A DNA stretch of 7,467 nucleotides from Acidobacteriaceae bacterium. Its GTDB lineage: Bacteria; Acidobacteriota; Terriglobia; Terriglobales; Acidobacteriaceae. A program made the translations under genes and the position numbers. A model generated the notes under the pieces. That model was not told the origin of the DNA. It was given only the letters and a program-made list of their open reading frames with translations, and made no database searches. Below, one piece after another: positions 1 through 6,506 of the stretch. The stretch is from NCBI GenBank assembly GCA_003162255.1, contig PMMJ01000280.1, positions 21,085 to 28,551 of the forward strand. The letters are read 5' to 3'. Position 1 is the first letter of the stretch. Each line of letters starts with the position of its first letter.

Positions 1-1
1 C

Positions 2-562
2 TTCGGCTATGCAAAGATTGCCGGCGTGAAGCCCGACTTAGTCACTTTCGGCAAGGCTATGGCTAATGGCTACCCAATCGCCGCACTCGGGGGCAAGAAG
101 GAGTTGATGGATTGGTTTGTCCATCCCGACCCTTCGAAACGGGTGCTTTTGGCCGGTACGTACAATGCGCACCCAGTTCCTACCGCAGCCGCCATTGCCA
201 CAATCGAGCGTCTGCTGATGAATGGTGGAGAAGTCTATCGGCATGTGGAATCGTTAGGACAAAAGATGAAGGAAGGTTTGGAGGAAATCTTCCGTGCCCT
301 GGGTTTTCAGGGAGTCGTCGCGAGGCAAGGTTCTGCGTTCTGTATCTACTTCATGGATCATTGCCCAAGAGATTGGCACGACTTGGCCAGCCACCACGAT
401 TTCGGTTTTGATGAAGAGCTACGTAAGAACTTGATCAAGCTTGGCACTTACTTCTTCCCAGTTGCCGCAAAGCAATGTTCCATTTCCTTTGCCCACACCA
501 CAGAAGACATCGACGCCACGTTGGAGCAAACCCACAAAGCGCTAAGTGAAATGTTAATATGA
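2..562 (+). CDS. Class III PLP-dependent aminotransferase, GSA-aminomutase-like, C-terminal part
   Basis: The reading frame is open from base 2, so the gene starts upstream of the window; only about 186 C-terminal residues are present. The segment FGKAMANGYPIAALGG carries the lysine (codon 53-55) expected to form the Schiff base with pyridoxal phosphate. LAGTYNAHP shortly after matches the phosphate-binding Thr region of this fold, and ISFAHTTEDID matches the usual C-terminal signature. Members of the family move an amino group on or within a small substrate in the cytoplasm. The KAMANGYP form differs from the GKIIGGG-type motif of classical HemL, so I read this as a GSAM-like aminotransferase of unknown substrate rather than the tetrapyrrole enzyme. 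The GTG at base 26 is internal, not a start. The stop overlaps the next start (ATGA, 559-562), indicating translational coupling with the transporter. Confidence 0.88.
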   Translation, partial: FGYAKIAGVKPDLVTFGKAMANGYPIAALGGKKELMDWFVHPDPSKRVLLAGTYNAHPVPTAAAIATIERLLMNGGEVYRHVESLGQKMKEGLEEIFRALGFQGVVARQGSAFCIYFMDHCPRDWHDLASHHDFGFDEELRKNLIKLGTYFFPVAAKQCSISFAHTTEDIDATLEQTHKALSEMLI

Positions 563-1500
563 AGAACCCCATGCGCTCCTGGCTACTTCTATTCAGCTGC
601 AATTTCATGTGGGCATTGCAGTTTACGTGTATCAAATTGGTTCAGGATCAGGTCGGCTCTCTGTTCACTGTCTGGGGTCCAATGACGCTGGCCACGATAA
701 TGCTTTACCCGCTTATCAGGTTGGAGGCGAAAGGTGCCAAGAAAACCGACAGGCGAAGCAGCGACATTCTGATTTTCCTATTACTCGCCGTAGTTGGGGT
801 GTTTCCAGGACAAGTGCTTATCACCTGGGGCACTCGCATGTCGCTCGCTAGTAATGCCGCTTTGCTCATGTTGACCCTGCCGGTGTCCACCGCGTTTCTG
901 GCATTTCTCTTTCTGCATGAAAAAATGACACCTATCCGGTGGCTCAGTTTCGGTCTGGCAATAATCGGCGTTGTAATGTGCTCCGATATCGATTTCCGAA
1001 CTCTGAACTTTGGCAAGGGCTATCTGTACGGGAATGTGCTGATTTTCTTAGGTACTCTGGGGAGTGCCTTCTACAACTCTTATGGCAAGAAGATATTGGA
1101 ACGCTACTCGCCGACAGAGATGTTATTTTTCACTTATCTGGCTATGTTTGTGATCATGACTCCGTTGACTGTTGCCCAGGAACCTGGAGTGTTCGCAAAC
1201 ATTCCTCATTTGTCGCTCAGAACATGGATTGGACTAGTCTTGCTAACCTTTTTCCATAATTATCTGTCCATGGTTCTTTTTCTTAAGGCTCTCAAACAGC
1301 TCGATGCGATTCAGGCCGCGCTGTCGAACTATTTGATTACGTTTTTTGGGATTCCGATCGCGGCCATCTGGCTAAAGGAGAAATTAACTTCACTGGCGAT
1401 CATTGGCGGAGTTTTGATCTTTGGCAGCACATTACTGATTACGGTCTGGGAAAACAGACGAGCATCACGAAAGTGCGCCACAGTGCCATCGCCACAGTGA
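559..1500 (+). CDS. DMT superfamily (EamA-type) transporter
   Basis: This is a 313-residue hydrophobic protein with about ten predicted membrane segments, the normal size and layout for an EamA/RhaT-like drug/metabolite transporter. Two EamA repeats are visible: residues about 8-141, ending in FLHEKMTPIRWLSFGLAIIG, and about 155-297, ending in WLKEKLTSLAIIGGVLIFG. The E-K-x-T element that closes the fourth helix of each half is a family hallmark. The protein would sit in the inner membrane and usually exports amino acids or related metabolites; the substrate cannot be read from sequence. The ATG overlaps the stop of the aminotransferase by four bases, and no strong separate ribosome site is seen, so translation probably depends on the upstream gene. 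The pairing suggests that the transporter handles a substrate or product of that enzyme (inference). The tail after residue 298 is short, basic and cytoplasmic. Confidence 0.9.
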   Translation: MKNPMRSWLLLFSCNFMWALQFTCIKLVQDQVGSLFTVWGPMTLATIMLYPLIRLEAKGAKKTDRRSSDILIFLLLAVVGVFPGQVLITWGTRMSLASNAALLMLTLPVSTAFLAFLFLHEKMTPIRWLSFGLAIIGVVMCSDIDFRTLNFGKGYLYGNVLIFLGTLGSAFYNSYGKKILERYSPTEMLFFTYLAMFVIMTPLTVAQEPGVFANIPHLSLRTWIGLVLLTFFHNYLSMVLFLKALKQLDAIQAALSNYLITFFGIPIAAIWLKEKLTSLAIIGGVLIFGSTLLITVWENRRASRKCATVPSPQ

Positions 1501-1539
1501 GAGCGATCGCTATCTCTATTCGGACAGGAAGGAGATGGC

Positions 1540-1851
1540 GTGGAGGCGACCTCCGTTAGCGGCAAGCTTGCTAGAATGGATAAACAAATGCGAAGCTCGG
1601 AAGTAGCTTCTGCGACGGCGGAGTATAGGACAGAAACATGGCAAGGATCCCTTGACCTGGGACCTCTTGAATTCGAGATTCGCACGCCTGTAATGCAATC
1701 GGGCGCGGACTGCTTTCCAAGAAGAACACAAGGCAAACAAAAGACGAACAAAAGTCACCGGCACTTTTACCGGCAGTCGGCTTTTCCTGCAATGACTTTC
1801 AGTAACTTACAGCGCCGGGAGGCACCTCTAAGTACTTGCAATCACTGTTAA
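1540..1851 (+). CDS. Small hypothetical protein, doubtful
   Basis: A 103-codon frame begins at GTG 1540 and has an AAGGAG ribosome site at 1529-1534, five bases upstream, which is the main argument for it. The predicted product is soluble, polar and basic in its second half, with no signal peptide, membrane segment or motif I recognise. It lies between the transporter stop and the tRNA-Phe relic, in sequence that may belong to the end of an integrated element. A competing ATG at 1535 gives only 23 codons. Overlapping frames of similar length exist on the other strand, so it may be a chance frame. No function is proposed. Confidence 0.22.
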   Translation: MEATSVSGKLARMDKQMRSSEVASATAEYRTETWQGSLDLGPLEFEIRTPVMQSGADCFPRRTQGKQKTNKSHRHFYRQSAFPAMTFSNLQRREAPLSTCNHC

Positions 1852-1859
1852 TTTTGACC

Positions 1860-1904
1860 CTGAAAAGGCTGGCGTCGGCGGTTCAACTCCGTCCCTGGCC
1901 ACCA
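1860..1904 (+). repeat. tRNA-Phe 3'-half relic (att-like core)
   Basis: The segment reads as the 3' portion of a tRNA-Phe. It has a 7-base anticodon loop CTGAAAA (GAA anticodon, 1860-1866), a 3' anticodon strand GGCTG, a 5-base variable loop (1872-1876), and a T-stem GGCGG/CCGTC around loop TTCAACT (1877-1893). The 3' acceptor strand CCTGGCC (1894-1900), discriminator A and encoded CCA (1902-1904) complete it. The matching 5' acceptor GGCCAGG, the D-arm and a good 5' anticodon strand are absent upstream: TGACC pairs poorly with GGCTG. Similarity thus starts at the anticodon loop, a known crossover position for tyrosine recombinases that use tRNA genes. I interpret it as an attachment-site remnant beside the integrase, not a working tRNA. 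Confidence 0.72.
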
Positions 1905-1943
1905 TCATTCCAAAGGGCTTAGCGAAATTGAGTCTTGCCCTTC

Positions 1944-1963
1944 CAGTCCGCTCTCAGTCCGCT
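1944..1963. repeat. Paired CAGTCCGCT direct repeat, copy 1
   Basis: Two identical 9-base repeats lie at 1944-1952 and 1955-1963, starting 11 bases apart, which is about one helical turn. The same pair recurs at 2038-2057 with only one spacer base changed. Closely spaced direct repeats beside an att core are the usual form of arm-type binding sites for tyrosine integrases, but descent from an integrase 3' end explains them equally well. Confidence 0.5.
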
Positions 1964-2036
1964 ATTTTTCGGCGAGATCCGGTTCGGTCCCTGGCTACGA
2001 TGATGGTGAAGGACTTAAACTCGAATTGCCCCGCGC

Positions 2037-3275
2037 TCAGTCCGCTTTCAGTCCGCTTCTGTCTGCGGCGTGGCTGAAAATCGCAGTCAGCATTGCCCCT
2101 GCCGCAGCCATGCGATCCTCGCTGACACTGTGGGTATAACACTGCAGGGTCAATTTAACATCACTGTGGCGAAGCAAAGTCTGTACCGTTTTTGGGTCAG
2201 TTCTAATGCGGACCAGAAACGATGCCAGGCTGTGACGCAGATTATGGAAGCCAAATCGCCGCGGATCATCATCTACCAGTCTGCCTTTGTCGTCTCGGTG
2301 CGATGAAAGAATGCCCACCTTCACTGCCGCTGGCCGCAGATAATCTTCCACCAGCATGTTAGCCACACGCGGTTGCTGGCCCTTGAGCTTGAACGAGGGA
2401 AACACCCAATCCCCCGGCTGAGAATAGGGCGTCTTCCGTTTCCAGCGAAACATGAATTCGGCTAGCAAAGGATGCATCGGCACCGGGGCTTTCGAGGCTT
2501 TGCTTTTCGGCCAGCCCACTTGGCCGCATGTCCATGTGCGGCGCACCTGGATGACGGCGTCAGCAAAACTCACGTCTTGCCATTGCAGCCCGAGGCACTC
2601 TGAGATACGCAGACCTGTGCCAGCGGCTAAGAGCGTTAGAGTACGTACCGGCTCTCGTAGGTTAAGCAATATTGCGTATGCCTGTTCAGGGGTGAGAATC
2701 ATCGCTTCGTACTCGCTGGTGGTCTTGCAACGGACGAATCGCATCGGGTTGGACTCCTGATTTCGAGGAATCAGCCCGTAACGTTGGCTGTGCCTGTAGA
2801 CCAGCGACATAACACGGCGCATCTTGTCGAGCGTTGGATTGGCAAGACCCTCCTGCCCTTTCAAGGACGTCAACCATTGCTCGACCTCCAGCGGTTCGAC
2901 GCTGAGCGCGACTCGGTTCCCCCAGCGTGCCAGCAATCGATTGCGGAGTGCTCGCTCGTAAGCTCGGATTGTCGTGTGTGCTTTCGGATGGATGGATTCG
3001 GTGGGTTCGACGAGCTCATGTTCTGCATAGTGATGTGCCAGGTCCGCAAACGTTACGCATCCGCGGAAATCCACCTGGTTGATGTGGAGGTGCTGTCTTT
3101 CGACCTCTTCCCATGCACAGCTTTTGCTGGAGAAGTCTTTGACAAGGCCAATTGGAATCTTGTTCTGCACTCGCTTACCGTCGGATTTCCGAACCGTACG
3201 AAAGAACAACACCCAAGTTTCACCTTGACTGCGTTTTTCTTTCTTTAACCAACCTCGTTGATGTCTGTGTGTCAT
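2037..3275 (-). CDS. Tyrosine recombinase / phage-type site-specific integrase
   Basis: This is a 412-residue tyrosine recombinase that cuts and rejoins DNA at attachment sites through a tyrosine-DNA intermediate. The catalytic set appears complete: Arg223 in TGLRISE, a lysine at 257 or 259 in the beta-hairpin, His344 and Arg347 in HNLRH, His370 in LLRHSD, and nucleophile Tyr380 in LQCYTH. Residues about 74-165 form the helical core-binding domain. Residues 1-60 (basic start, then WVLFFRTVRKSDGKR) look like the arm-binding domain. I chose the ATG at 3275 because AAAGGAGA (3283-3290, minus sense) lies eight bases upstream; the frame remains open to 3407, but those 44 residues look non-native. 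The gene reads toward the tRNA-Phe relic, which fits a tRNA-targeting integrative element. No excisionase gene is seen next to it. It appears intact and possibly active. Confidence 0.93.
   Translation of the reverse strand: MTHRHQRGWLKKEKRSQGETWVLFFRTVRKSDGKRVQNKIPIGLVKDFSSKSCAWEEVERQHLHINQVDFRGCVTFADLAHHYAEHELVEPTESIHPKAHTTIRAYERALRNRLLARWGNRVALSVEPLEVEQWLTSLKGQEGLANPTLDKMRRVMSLVYRHSQRYGLIPRNQESNPMRFVRCKTTSEYEAMILTPEQAYAILLNLREPVRTLTLLAAGTGLRISECLGLQWQDVSFADAVIQVRRTWTCGQVGWPKSKASKAPVPMHPLLAEFMFRWKRKTPYSQPGDWVFPSFKLKGQQPRVANMLVEDYLRPAAVKVGILSSHRDDKGRLVDDDPRRFGFHNLRHSLASFLVRIRTDPKTVQTLLRHSDVKLTLQCYTHSVSEDRMAAAGAMLTAIFSHAADRSGLKAD
2038..2057. repeat. Paired CAGTCCGCT direct repeat, copy 2, inside integrase 3' end
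   Basis: The 9-base repeat occurs at 2038-2046 and 2049-2057 with the same 11-base pitch as copy 1. Read on the minus strand it encodes the final SGLKAD residues and stop of the integrase, so site and coding sequence overlap. Confidence 0.5.
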
Positions 3276-3282
3276 TTGGGGA

Positions 3283-3290
3283 TCTCCTTT
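3283..3290 (-). promoter_or_regulatory. Ribosome binding site of the integrase
   Basis: On the minus strand AAAGGAGA sits eight bases before ATG 3275. It decides the start: it supports the 412-residue protein over the 456-residue form starting at 3407. Confidence 0.7.
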
Positions 3291-3327
3291 GGGCAAGCCA
3301 GATGCCGAATAAATAATGATCCCTAAT

Positions 3328-3359
3328 GCCGACAACATCGTGCTCATCGTGACTGTCGG
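3328..3359. repeat. Inverted repeat upstream of the integrase
   Basis: CCGACA (3329-3334) and TGTCGG (3354-3359) face each other across a 19-base spacer, about 55-85 bases upstream of the integrase start. The spacer itself contains a short CATCGTG repeat. It could be a control site for the integrase promoter, but the arms are short and it may be chance. Confidence 0.25.
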
Positions 3360-3383
3360 AGAAGTTACACTCAGCATTGACTG

Positions 3384-3412
3384 GAGTGGACCCCAATTTT
3401 GAGACAACCAGT
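3384..3412. mobile_element. Possible terminal repeat of an IS3-type insertion sequence
   Basis: TGGAGTGGACCCCAATTTTG and the following GAGACAACC resemble the common IS3-family end pattern (TG, a CCCC run, A/T-rich stretch, then GACA). No partner end and no transposase frame are visible nearby, so at most this is a solitary remnant. The call rests on pattern memory only. Confidence 0.25.
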
Positions 3413-3471
3413 TAAGCCTGATCGGGCGAACTTGTTTGCCAATCGTGAATCATCGTCGGTGTTTGGTGGGT

Positions 3472-3486
3472 GCACGTTGAACGTGC
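3472..3486. promoter_or_regulatory. Palindrome, candidate operator upstream of alpha-galactosidase
   Basis: GCACGTT-G-AACGTGC is a perfect 7-base inverted repeat around one central base, 150 bases before the alpha-galactosidase start. Its size and symmetry suit a dimeric repressor or activator. No regulator gene is in the window, so its role is inferred. Confidence 0.35.
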
Positions 3487-3532
3487 CCAAAGAGGAAGAC
3501 TACGTTCAGCTCTTGATCCGCCAGAGAGCTAA

Positions 3533-3564
3533 GAAAGCTACACGAAAGCTACAAAGAAGCTACA
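3533..3564 (+). repeat. Three phased 11-base repeats
   Basis: GAAAGCTACA at 3533 and 3544 and AGAAGCTACA at 3555 repeat exactly every 11 bases; a weaker AGCTA lies at 3527. They lie about 70-100 bases upstream of the alpha-galactosidase start, where a transcription factor array on one DNA face could act. A slippage origin is also possible. Confidence 0.5.
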
Positions 3565-3627
3565 GGAAGGGGTAGGTGTAAAATTTGTGCTGTTATCGAG
3601 GGAATTCCGGCCCGATTCTTCTTATAC

Positions 3628-3631
3628 GAGG
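3628..3631 (+). promoter_or_regulatory. Ribosome binding site of the alpha-galactosidase
   Basis: GAGG lies five bases before ATG 3637. The next in-frame ATG at 3712 has no comparable site, which supports 3637 as the start despite the long N-terminal region it gives. Confidence 0.5.
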
Positions 3632-3636
3632 CTTTT

Positions 3637-5802
3637 ATGCATCCAAGAATTATTCAGAAGTTAGGTTTCAAATCCATTTGGAGGAAACGAGCACGTCCTC
3701 CGGCTTGCTCGATGATCCAAGCGCTCCAAACCGGACGTGTCGCGCAATGTCTGCTAATGGTCTTTTCCCTGGTCGGTAGCACCCTTGGGGCCTTGAGTCA
3801 GACCATAGCACCCGGACTGACATCCCCGGATCTTTGGAAGTCAGAGCATGTTCCTTTTTCGTTCATCTATGGGGGCAAGCCATCCGCGCAGTTCCTCGCA
3901 ATTTGGAAGATCTCACACGAAGACGTAGCAGATGGAAAAGGCGAGATTCATCGAACCACCTATACGGATCCCGTTACCCACCTGAAAGTGATGGGCGATG
4001 TTCGCATCTATCCGGATTTCCCCGGTGTCGTGGATTGGGTCATTCGGTTTCGCAACGATGGTGCATCCGATACGCCCATCATTGAAAACATCCTGCCGTT
4101 GGATTGGTCCATTCCAGCTGCAGCTGGCGATTGTGTGCTCCGCCATGCTCGTGGAAGCGATGCGTCTGCGACTGATTTTGAACCGCTGCAGGAAAATTTC
4201 GGCCCGGGAGAAAACGCTCATCTCGAATCGCTCGATGGGGACTCTTCCAACACAAATACGCTGCCTTTTTTTAATCTGCAAACTGGCGACAACGGATTGA
4301 TTGGAGCCATCGGCTGGACCGGCAACTGGAATGCAGATTTTCATGATGCAGCCGATGGAAAGACCATCCTCATGACGAGCGGCATGAAGCAGACACATCT
4401 TCTGCTACACCCTGGTGAGGAAATTCGTACACCGCGCATCGTGCTGATGCGCTGGAGCGGCGGCAACTGGCAGGATGCGCAAAACACCTGGCGCCGTCTT
4501 CTGTTAGCGCACTACACGCCCCAAGACAACGGTAAGCCCATGCGAGGGCCGATTCTGTTTGGTAGTTGGGGCTCGGAACCGATTGCTGACAAGCTCGCCT
4601 ATATCCAGTGGGTGCAGGAGCATAAAATTCCGGTAGAGGTGTATGCCGTCGATGCTGGCTGGTATGGCGACTCCGTAGGGGCCGAAACGGATCCGACCAA
4701 TCCATGGTGGAAGAATCGTGGCGACTGGTTTCCCAGCACTCGCTATTATCCGAGCGGCATCCAGCCGCTGGGCGATGCTCTGAAAGCCGATGGCGTTGGT
4801 TTTTCGCTGTGGATTGAACCGGAAACGACCATGCCGGGCAAGAAGATTGCGCGAGAGCATCCTGACTGGTTCCTCCATAACAATCCATCGTCAGATCAGT
4901 ATCCGTTGTTGGCCAATCTCGGCAACCCAGCGGCACGCAAGGGAATTACTGGTATGGTCTCCGGCTTCATCAGTCAGTTTGGGATGACATGGTACCGGCA
5001 GGACTTCAACATTATGCCGGAGCCGTATTGGAGGGCGTCGGATTCACCGAATCGCATCGGCATGACTGAAATCGGCGACATTGAAGGACTCTACAAAATG
5101 TGGGATGACCTGCTGGCGCGCCATCCCGGCCTGCATATCGATAATTGCGCGAGTGGCGGTCGCCGCCTCGATATCGAGATGATGTCACGCAGCTTCTCTG
5201 TCTGGCGTACCGATCACGGATTCCAGGACACCATGGCAGAGCAGGCACAGACGCAGGCGCTGGCGTATTGGGTTCCGGAGAACATGGGATTTGAAACGTA
5301 CACTGCAGGATTTGAAGCTAACAATACGCCATGGATAAAGCCGGGATCTTACAGTACGCCAGAGAATCTCTATCTGATGCGTCTTGCCTACGACGCCGGA
5401 TATGGAGTGACCCCGGGAGCAACGGGGGTGAACGACGACGCGTGGGTTGCGTGGATCAAGCAGGCTCTCGGTGAATATCGCGAGGTTCAACCGTATCTCT
5501 ATGGCGACTTTTATCCGTTGCTGCCCTACAGTCTGGGAGAGGAAACCTGGACAGCTTGGCAATGGGATCGTCCAGAGCAGAAAGATGGTCTTGTTCTTGT
5601 CTTGCGTCGACCCAAGAGTCCGTTCACGGCGATGGAATTGCGTCTTCGACACCTGAATCCCAATGCGACCTATCAAGTGGAAGTTCGGTTCACCTATGAG
5701 ATGGCTGCCACGAAGGAAATGAAGGGCAGCGAATTACAATATCTCCAGATTCAACTGGCGGACGCGCCGAGTTCCACATTAGTTTTCTACCGGCAGAAAT
5801 AG
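3637..5802 (+). CDS. Secreted GH36-family alpha-galactosidase (melibiase)
   Basis: The 721-residue product is a retaining glycoside hydrolase that should remove terminal alpha-linked galactose from oligo- or polysaccharides such as melibiose, raffinose or galactomannan side chains. Residues about 60-290 form the N-terminal beta-sandwich, about 300-620 the catalytic barrel, and the rest a C-terminal beta domain. WYRQDFN places the nucleophile at Asp456. DNCASGGRRLD (502-512) and WRTDHG place the acid/base at Asp526. YAVDAGWYGD (336-345) and FSLWIEPE (389-396) are typical barrel strands. Residues about 36-55 form a hydrophobic signal segment ending near ALSQ, so the enzyme is probably exported. 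The n-region before it is unusually long and basic; ATG 3712 (residue 26) would give a normal signal peptide but lacks a ribosome site. Exact sugar specificity is uncertain. No transporter or other sugar gene is adjacent. Confidence 0.92.
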   Translation: MHPRIIQKLGFKSIWRKRARPPACSMIQALQTGRVAQCLLMVFSLVGSTLGALSQTIAPGLTSPDLWKSEHVPFSFIYGGKPSAQFLAIWKISHEDVADGKGEIHRTTYTDPVTHLKVMGDVRIYPDFPGVVDWVIRFRNDGASDTPIIENILPLDWSIPAAAGDCVLRHARGSDASATDFEPLQENFGPGENAHLESLDGDSSNTNTLPFFNLQTGDNGLIGAIGWTGNWNADFHDAADGKTILMTSGMKQTHLLLHPGEEIRTPRIVLMRWSGGNWQDAQNTWRRLLLAHYTPQDNGKPMRGPILFGSWGSEPIADKLAYIQWVQEHKIPVEVYAVDAGWYGDSVGAETDPTNPWWKNRGDWFPSTRYYPSGIQPLGDALKADGVGFSLWIEPETTMPGKKIAREHPDWFLHNNPSSDQYPLLANLGNPAARKGITGMVSGFISQFGMTWYRQDFNIMPEPYWRASDSPNRIGMTEIGDIEGLYKMWDDLLARHPGLHIDNCASGGRRLDIEMMSRSFSVWRTDHGFQDTMAEQAQTQALAYWVPENMGFETYTAGFEANNTPWIKPGSYSTPENLYLMRLAYDAGYGVTPGATGVNDDAWVAWIKQALGEYREVQPYLYGDFYPLLPYSLGEETWTAWQWDRPEQKDGLVLVLRRPKSPFTAMELRLRHLNPNATYQVEVRFTYEMAATKEMKGSELQYLQIQLADAPSSTLVFYRQK

Positions 5803-5823
5803 GTGCTGGATAGTGCTGAGTTC

Positions 5824-5842
5824 GCTGCGTTTTTCACGCAGC
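5824..5842. terminator. Stem-loop after the alpha-galactosidase
   Basis: GCTGCGT (5824-5830) and ACGCAGC (5836-5842) form a perfect 7-base stem with a 5-base loop, starting 22 bases after the stop codon. A clear T-run does not follow on the plus strand, so intrinsic termination is uncertain. The hairpin also spans the stop codon of the transposase relic on the other strand. Confidence 0.35.
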
Positions 5843-6212
5843 CATTTGTCCTGAATCAGAGTGAATATCGGTTTGTTGGTATAGGTTGAGGATTTTCTTG
5901 AGGGTTGGGTCGATTTGCGAAGATGCGAAAAATCCTGGGATGCCAGAACGCAGTGCGTTTTGCGGCCACCAGTTCGGAAGGCGGAAGCGCCGGGTTCATG
6001 GTGCGGAGCCAGCTTCGGAAGCAGCGCCACACCTCGGCGGTGTGGTTGATCGCCAGGTGTTGCAGCAGCCCCTGCGCAATGCATCCCAACTGAACATGGA
6101 CGTGGAAGGCGTCCAGTTTACGGCGGATCGCGGCGCGATAAGCATGGCTTGTCCGGTGCAAATACTGGTTGCGGTCGCCGCGGCGCAGGGGCTTCATCCC
6201 ACACATCCAAAT
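5834..6212 (-). pseudogene. Degenerate DDE transposase, C-terminal remnant
   Basis: Read on the minus strand, residues MKPLRRGDRNQYLHRTSHAY, then RRKLDAFHVHVQLG, GLLQHLAINHTAEVW and SWLRTMNPALPPSELVAAK match the C-terminal region of IS4-like DDE transposases as I recall them. Near 5955-5962 one extra base shifts the frame; in the next frame it continues as ALRSGIPGFF and runs to a stop at 5834-5836. Upstream of about 6212 the frame breaks up in several stops, although pieces up to about 6320 may still belong to it. The catalytic core is missing, so this is an inactive relic. The exact insertion-sequence family is not resolved, and no terminal inverted repeats were found. Confidence 0.6.
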
Positions 6213-6402
6213 TAAGCATGATCAGCTTTTCTTCTTATAGAACGGTGTGACGTCCACTTAGATATACGGCTCAAAGTGATTGCTGCGAATCAGCGCGATA
6301 TGGGCTTGAGTGTCCGGTCAACGCTTCTCGAGGATTGGAAAGGTGATCTCCCGTTTTCATGCGAGGTGGTGATGTTCAGCGGTGTGCCCGACTGTCCTGT
6401 CT

Positions 6403-6480
6403 CTATGTGCAACTCAGTCGTAGGCTAGGAGGCCAAAACAATCCGCCTACAATCGAAATGAACTTGAATTGCATTTTCAT
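6403..6480 (-). pseudogene. Possible truncated start of an exported protein
   Basis: From ATG 6480 on the minus strand, 25 codons give MKMQFKFISIVGGLF and then a short non-hydrophobic tail and stop. The beginning has the shape of a signal peptide (basic, then hydrophobic), cut short beside the transposase relic. No good ribosome site precedes it. The CRP-like palindrome lies 27 bases upstream of the ATG. It may be the stump of a gene lost by insertion or deletion, or chance. Confidence 0.2.
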
Positions 6481-6506
6481 AATGCTGGGTTGTTGACATA
6501 CAAAGC

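Larger units (their letters stand above)
1880..2057 (+). repeat. Two-unit imperfect direct repeat: tRNA 3' end plus integrase tail
   Basis: Unit A (about 1880-1963) and unit B (about 1981-2057) share the same order of parts. Each has GGTTC, then GTCCCTGGC-AC (1891-1904 and 1987-2000, 12 of 14 identical), then a diverged spacer of 39 or 37 bases, then CAGTCCGCT-N2-CAGTCCGCT. The offset is 96 bases at the tRNA part and 94 at the repeats, so a 2-base indel explains the difference. In unit B the paired repeat is also the last codons and stop of the integrase, read on the minus strand. Unit A therefore resembles the tail of a related, deleted integrase. Either a tandem integration followed by deletion, or a local duplication, would produce this. 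Confidence 0.65.
3276..3636. other. Intergenic region between integrase and alpha-galactosidase
   Basis: These 361 bases lie between two genes transcribed away from each other, so both promoters should be here. I see the inverted repeat near 3328-3359, the possible insertion-sequence end near 3384-3412, a palindrome at 3472-3486 and phased AAGCTACA repeats at 3533-3564. A 30-codon frame from GTG 3483 to TAG 3575 runs through the last two and has no recognisable product. No clear -35/-10 pair stands out. Confidence 0.5.

Noticed and set aside
1501..1511. AGCGATCGCT containing the cyanobacterial HIP1 octamer GCGATCGC after the transporter gene
   Set aside because: A single 10-base palindrome; nothing else suggests a cyanobacterium, and it lacks a T-run for a terminator.
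1741..1790. Repeated CCGGCA and AAAGT/ACTTT elements as a terminator hairpin
   Set aside because: The stem is short and interrupted and no T-run follows at the right distance.
3276..3407. N-terminal 44-residue extension of the integrase from ATG 3407
   Set aside because: A strong ribosome site precedes ATG 3275, and the extension has no resemblance to integrase arm-binding domains; it runs through intergenic features.
3483..3575. 30-codon basic frame from GTG 3483 to TAG 3575
   Set aside because: It lacks a ribosome site, and its composition is dictated by the 11-base repeats; it is more likely non-coding or a relic.
6493..6498. TTGACA as a -35 promoter element
   Set aside because: No acceptable -10 hexamer lies at 15-19 bases downstream.
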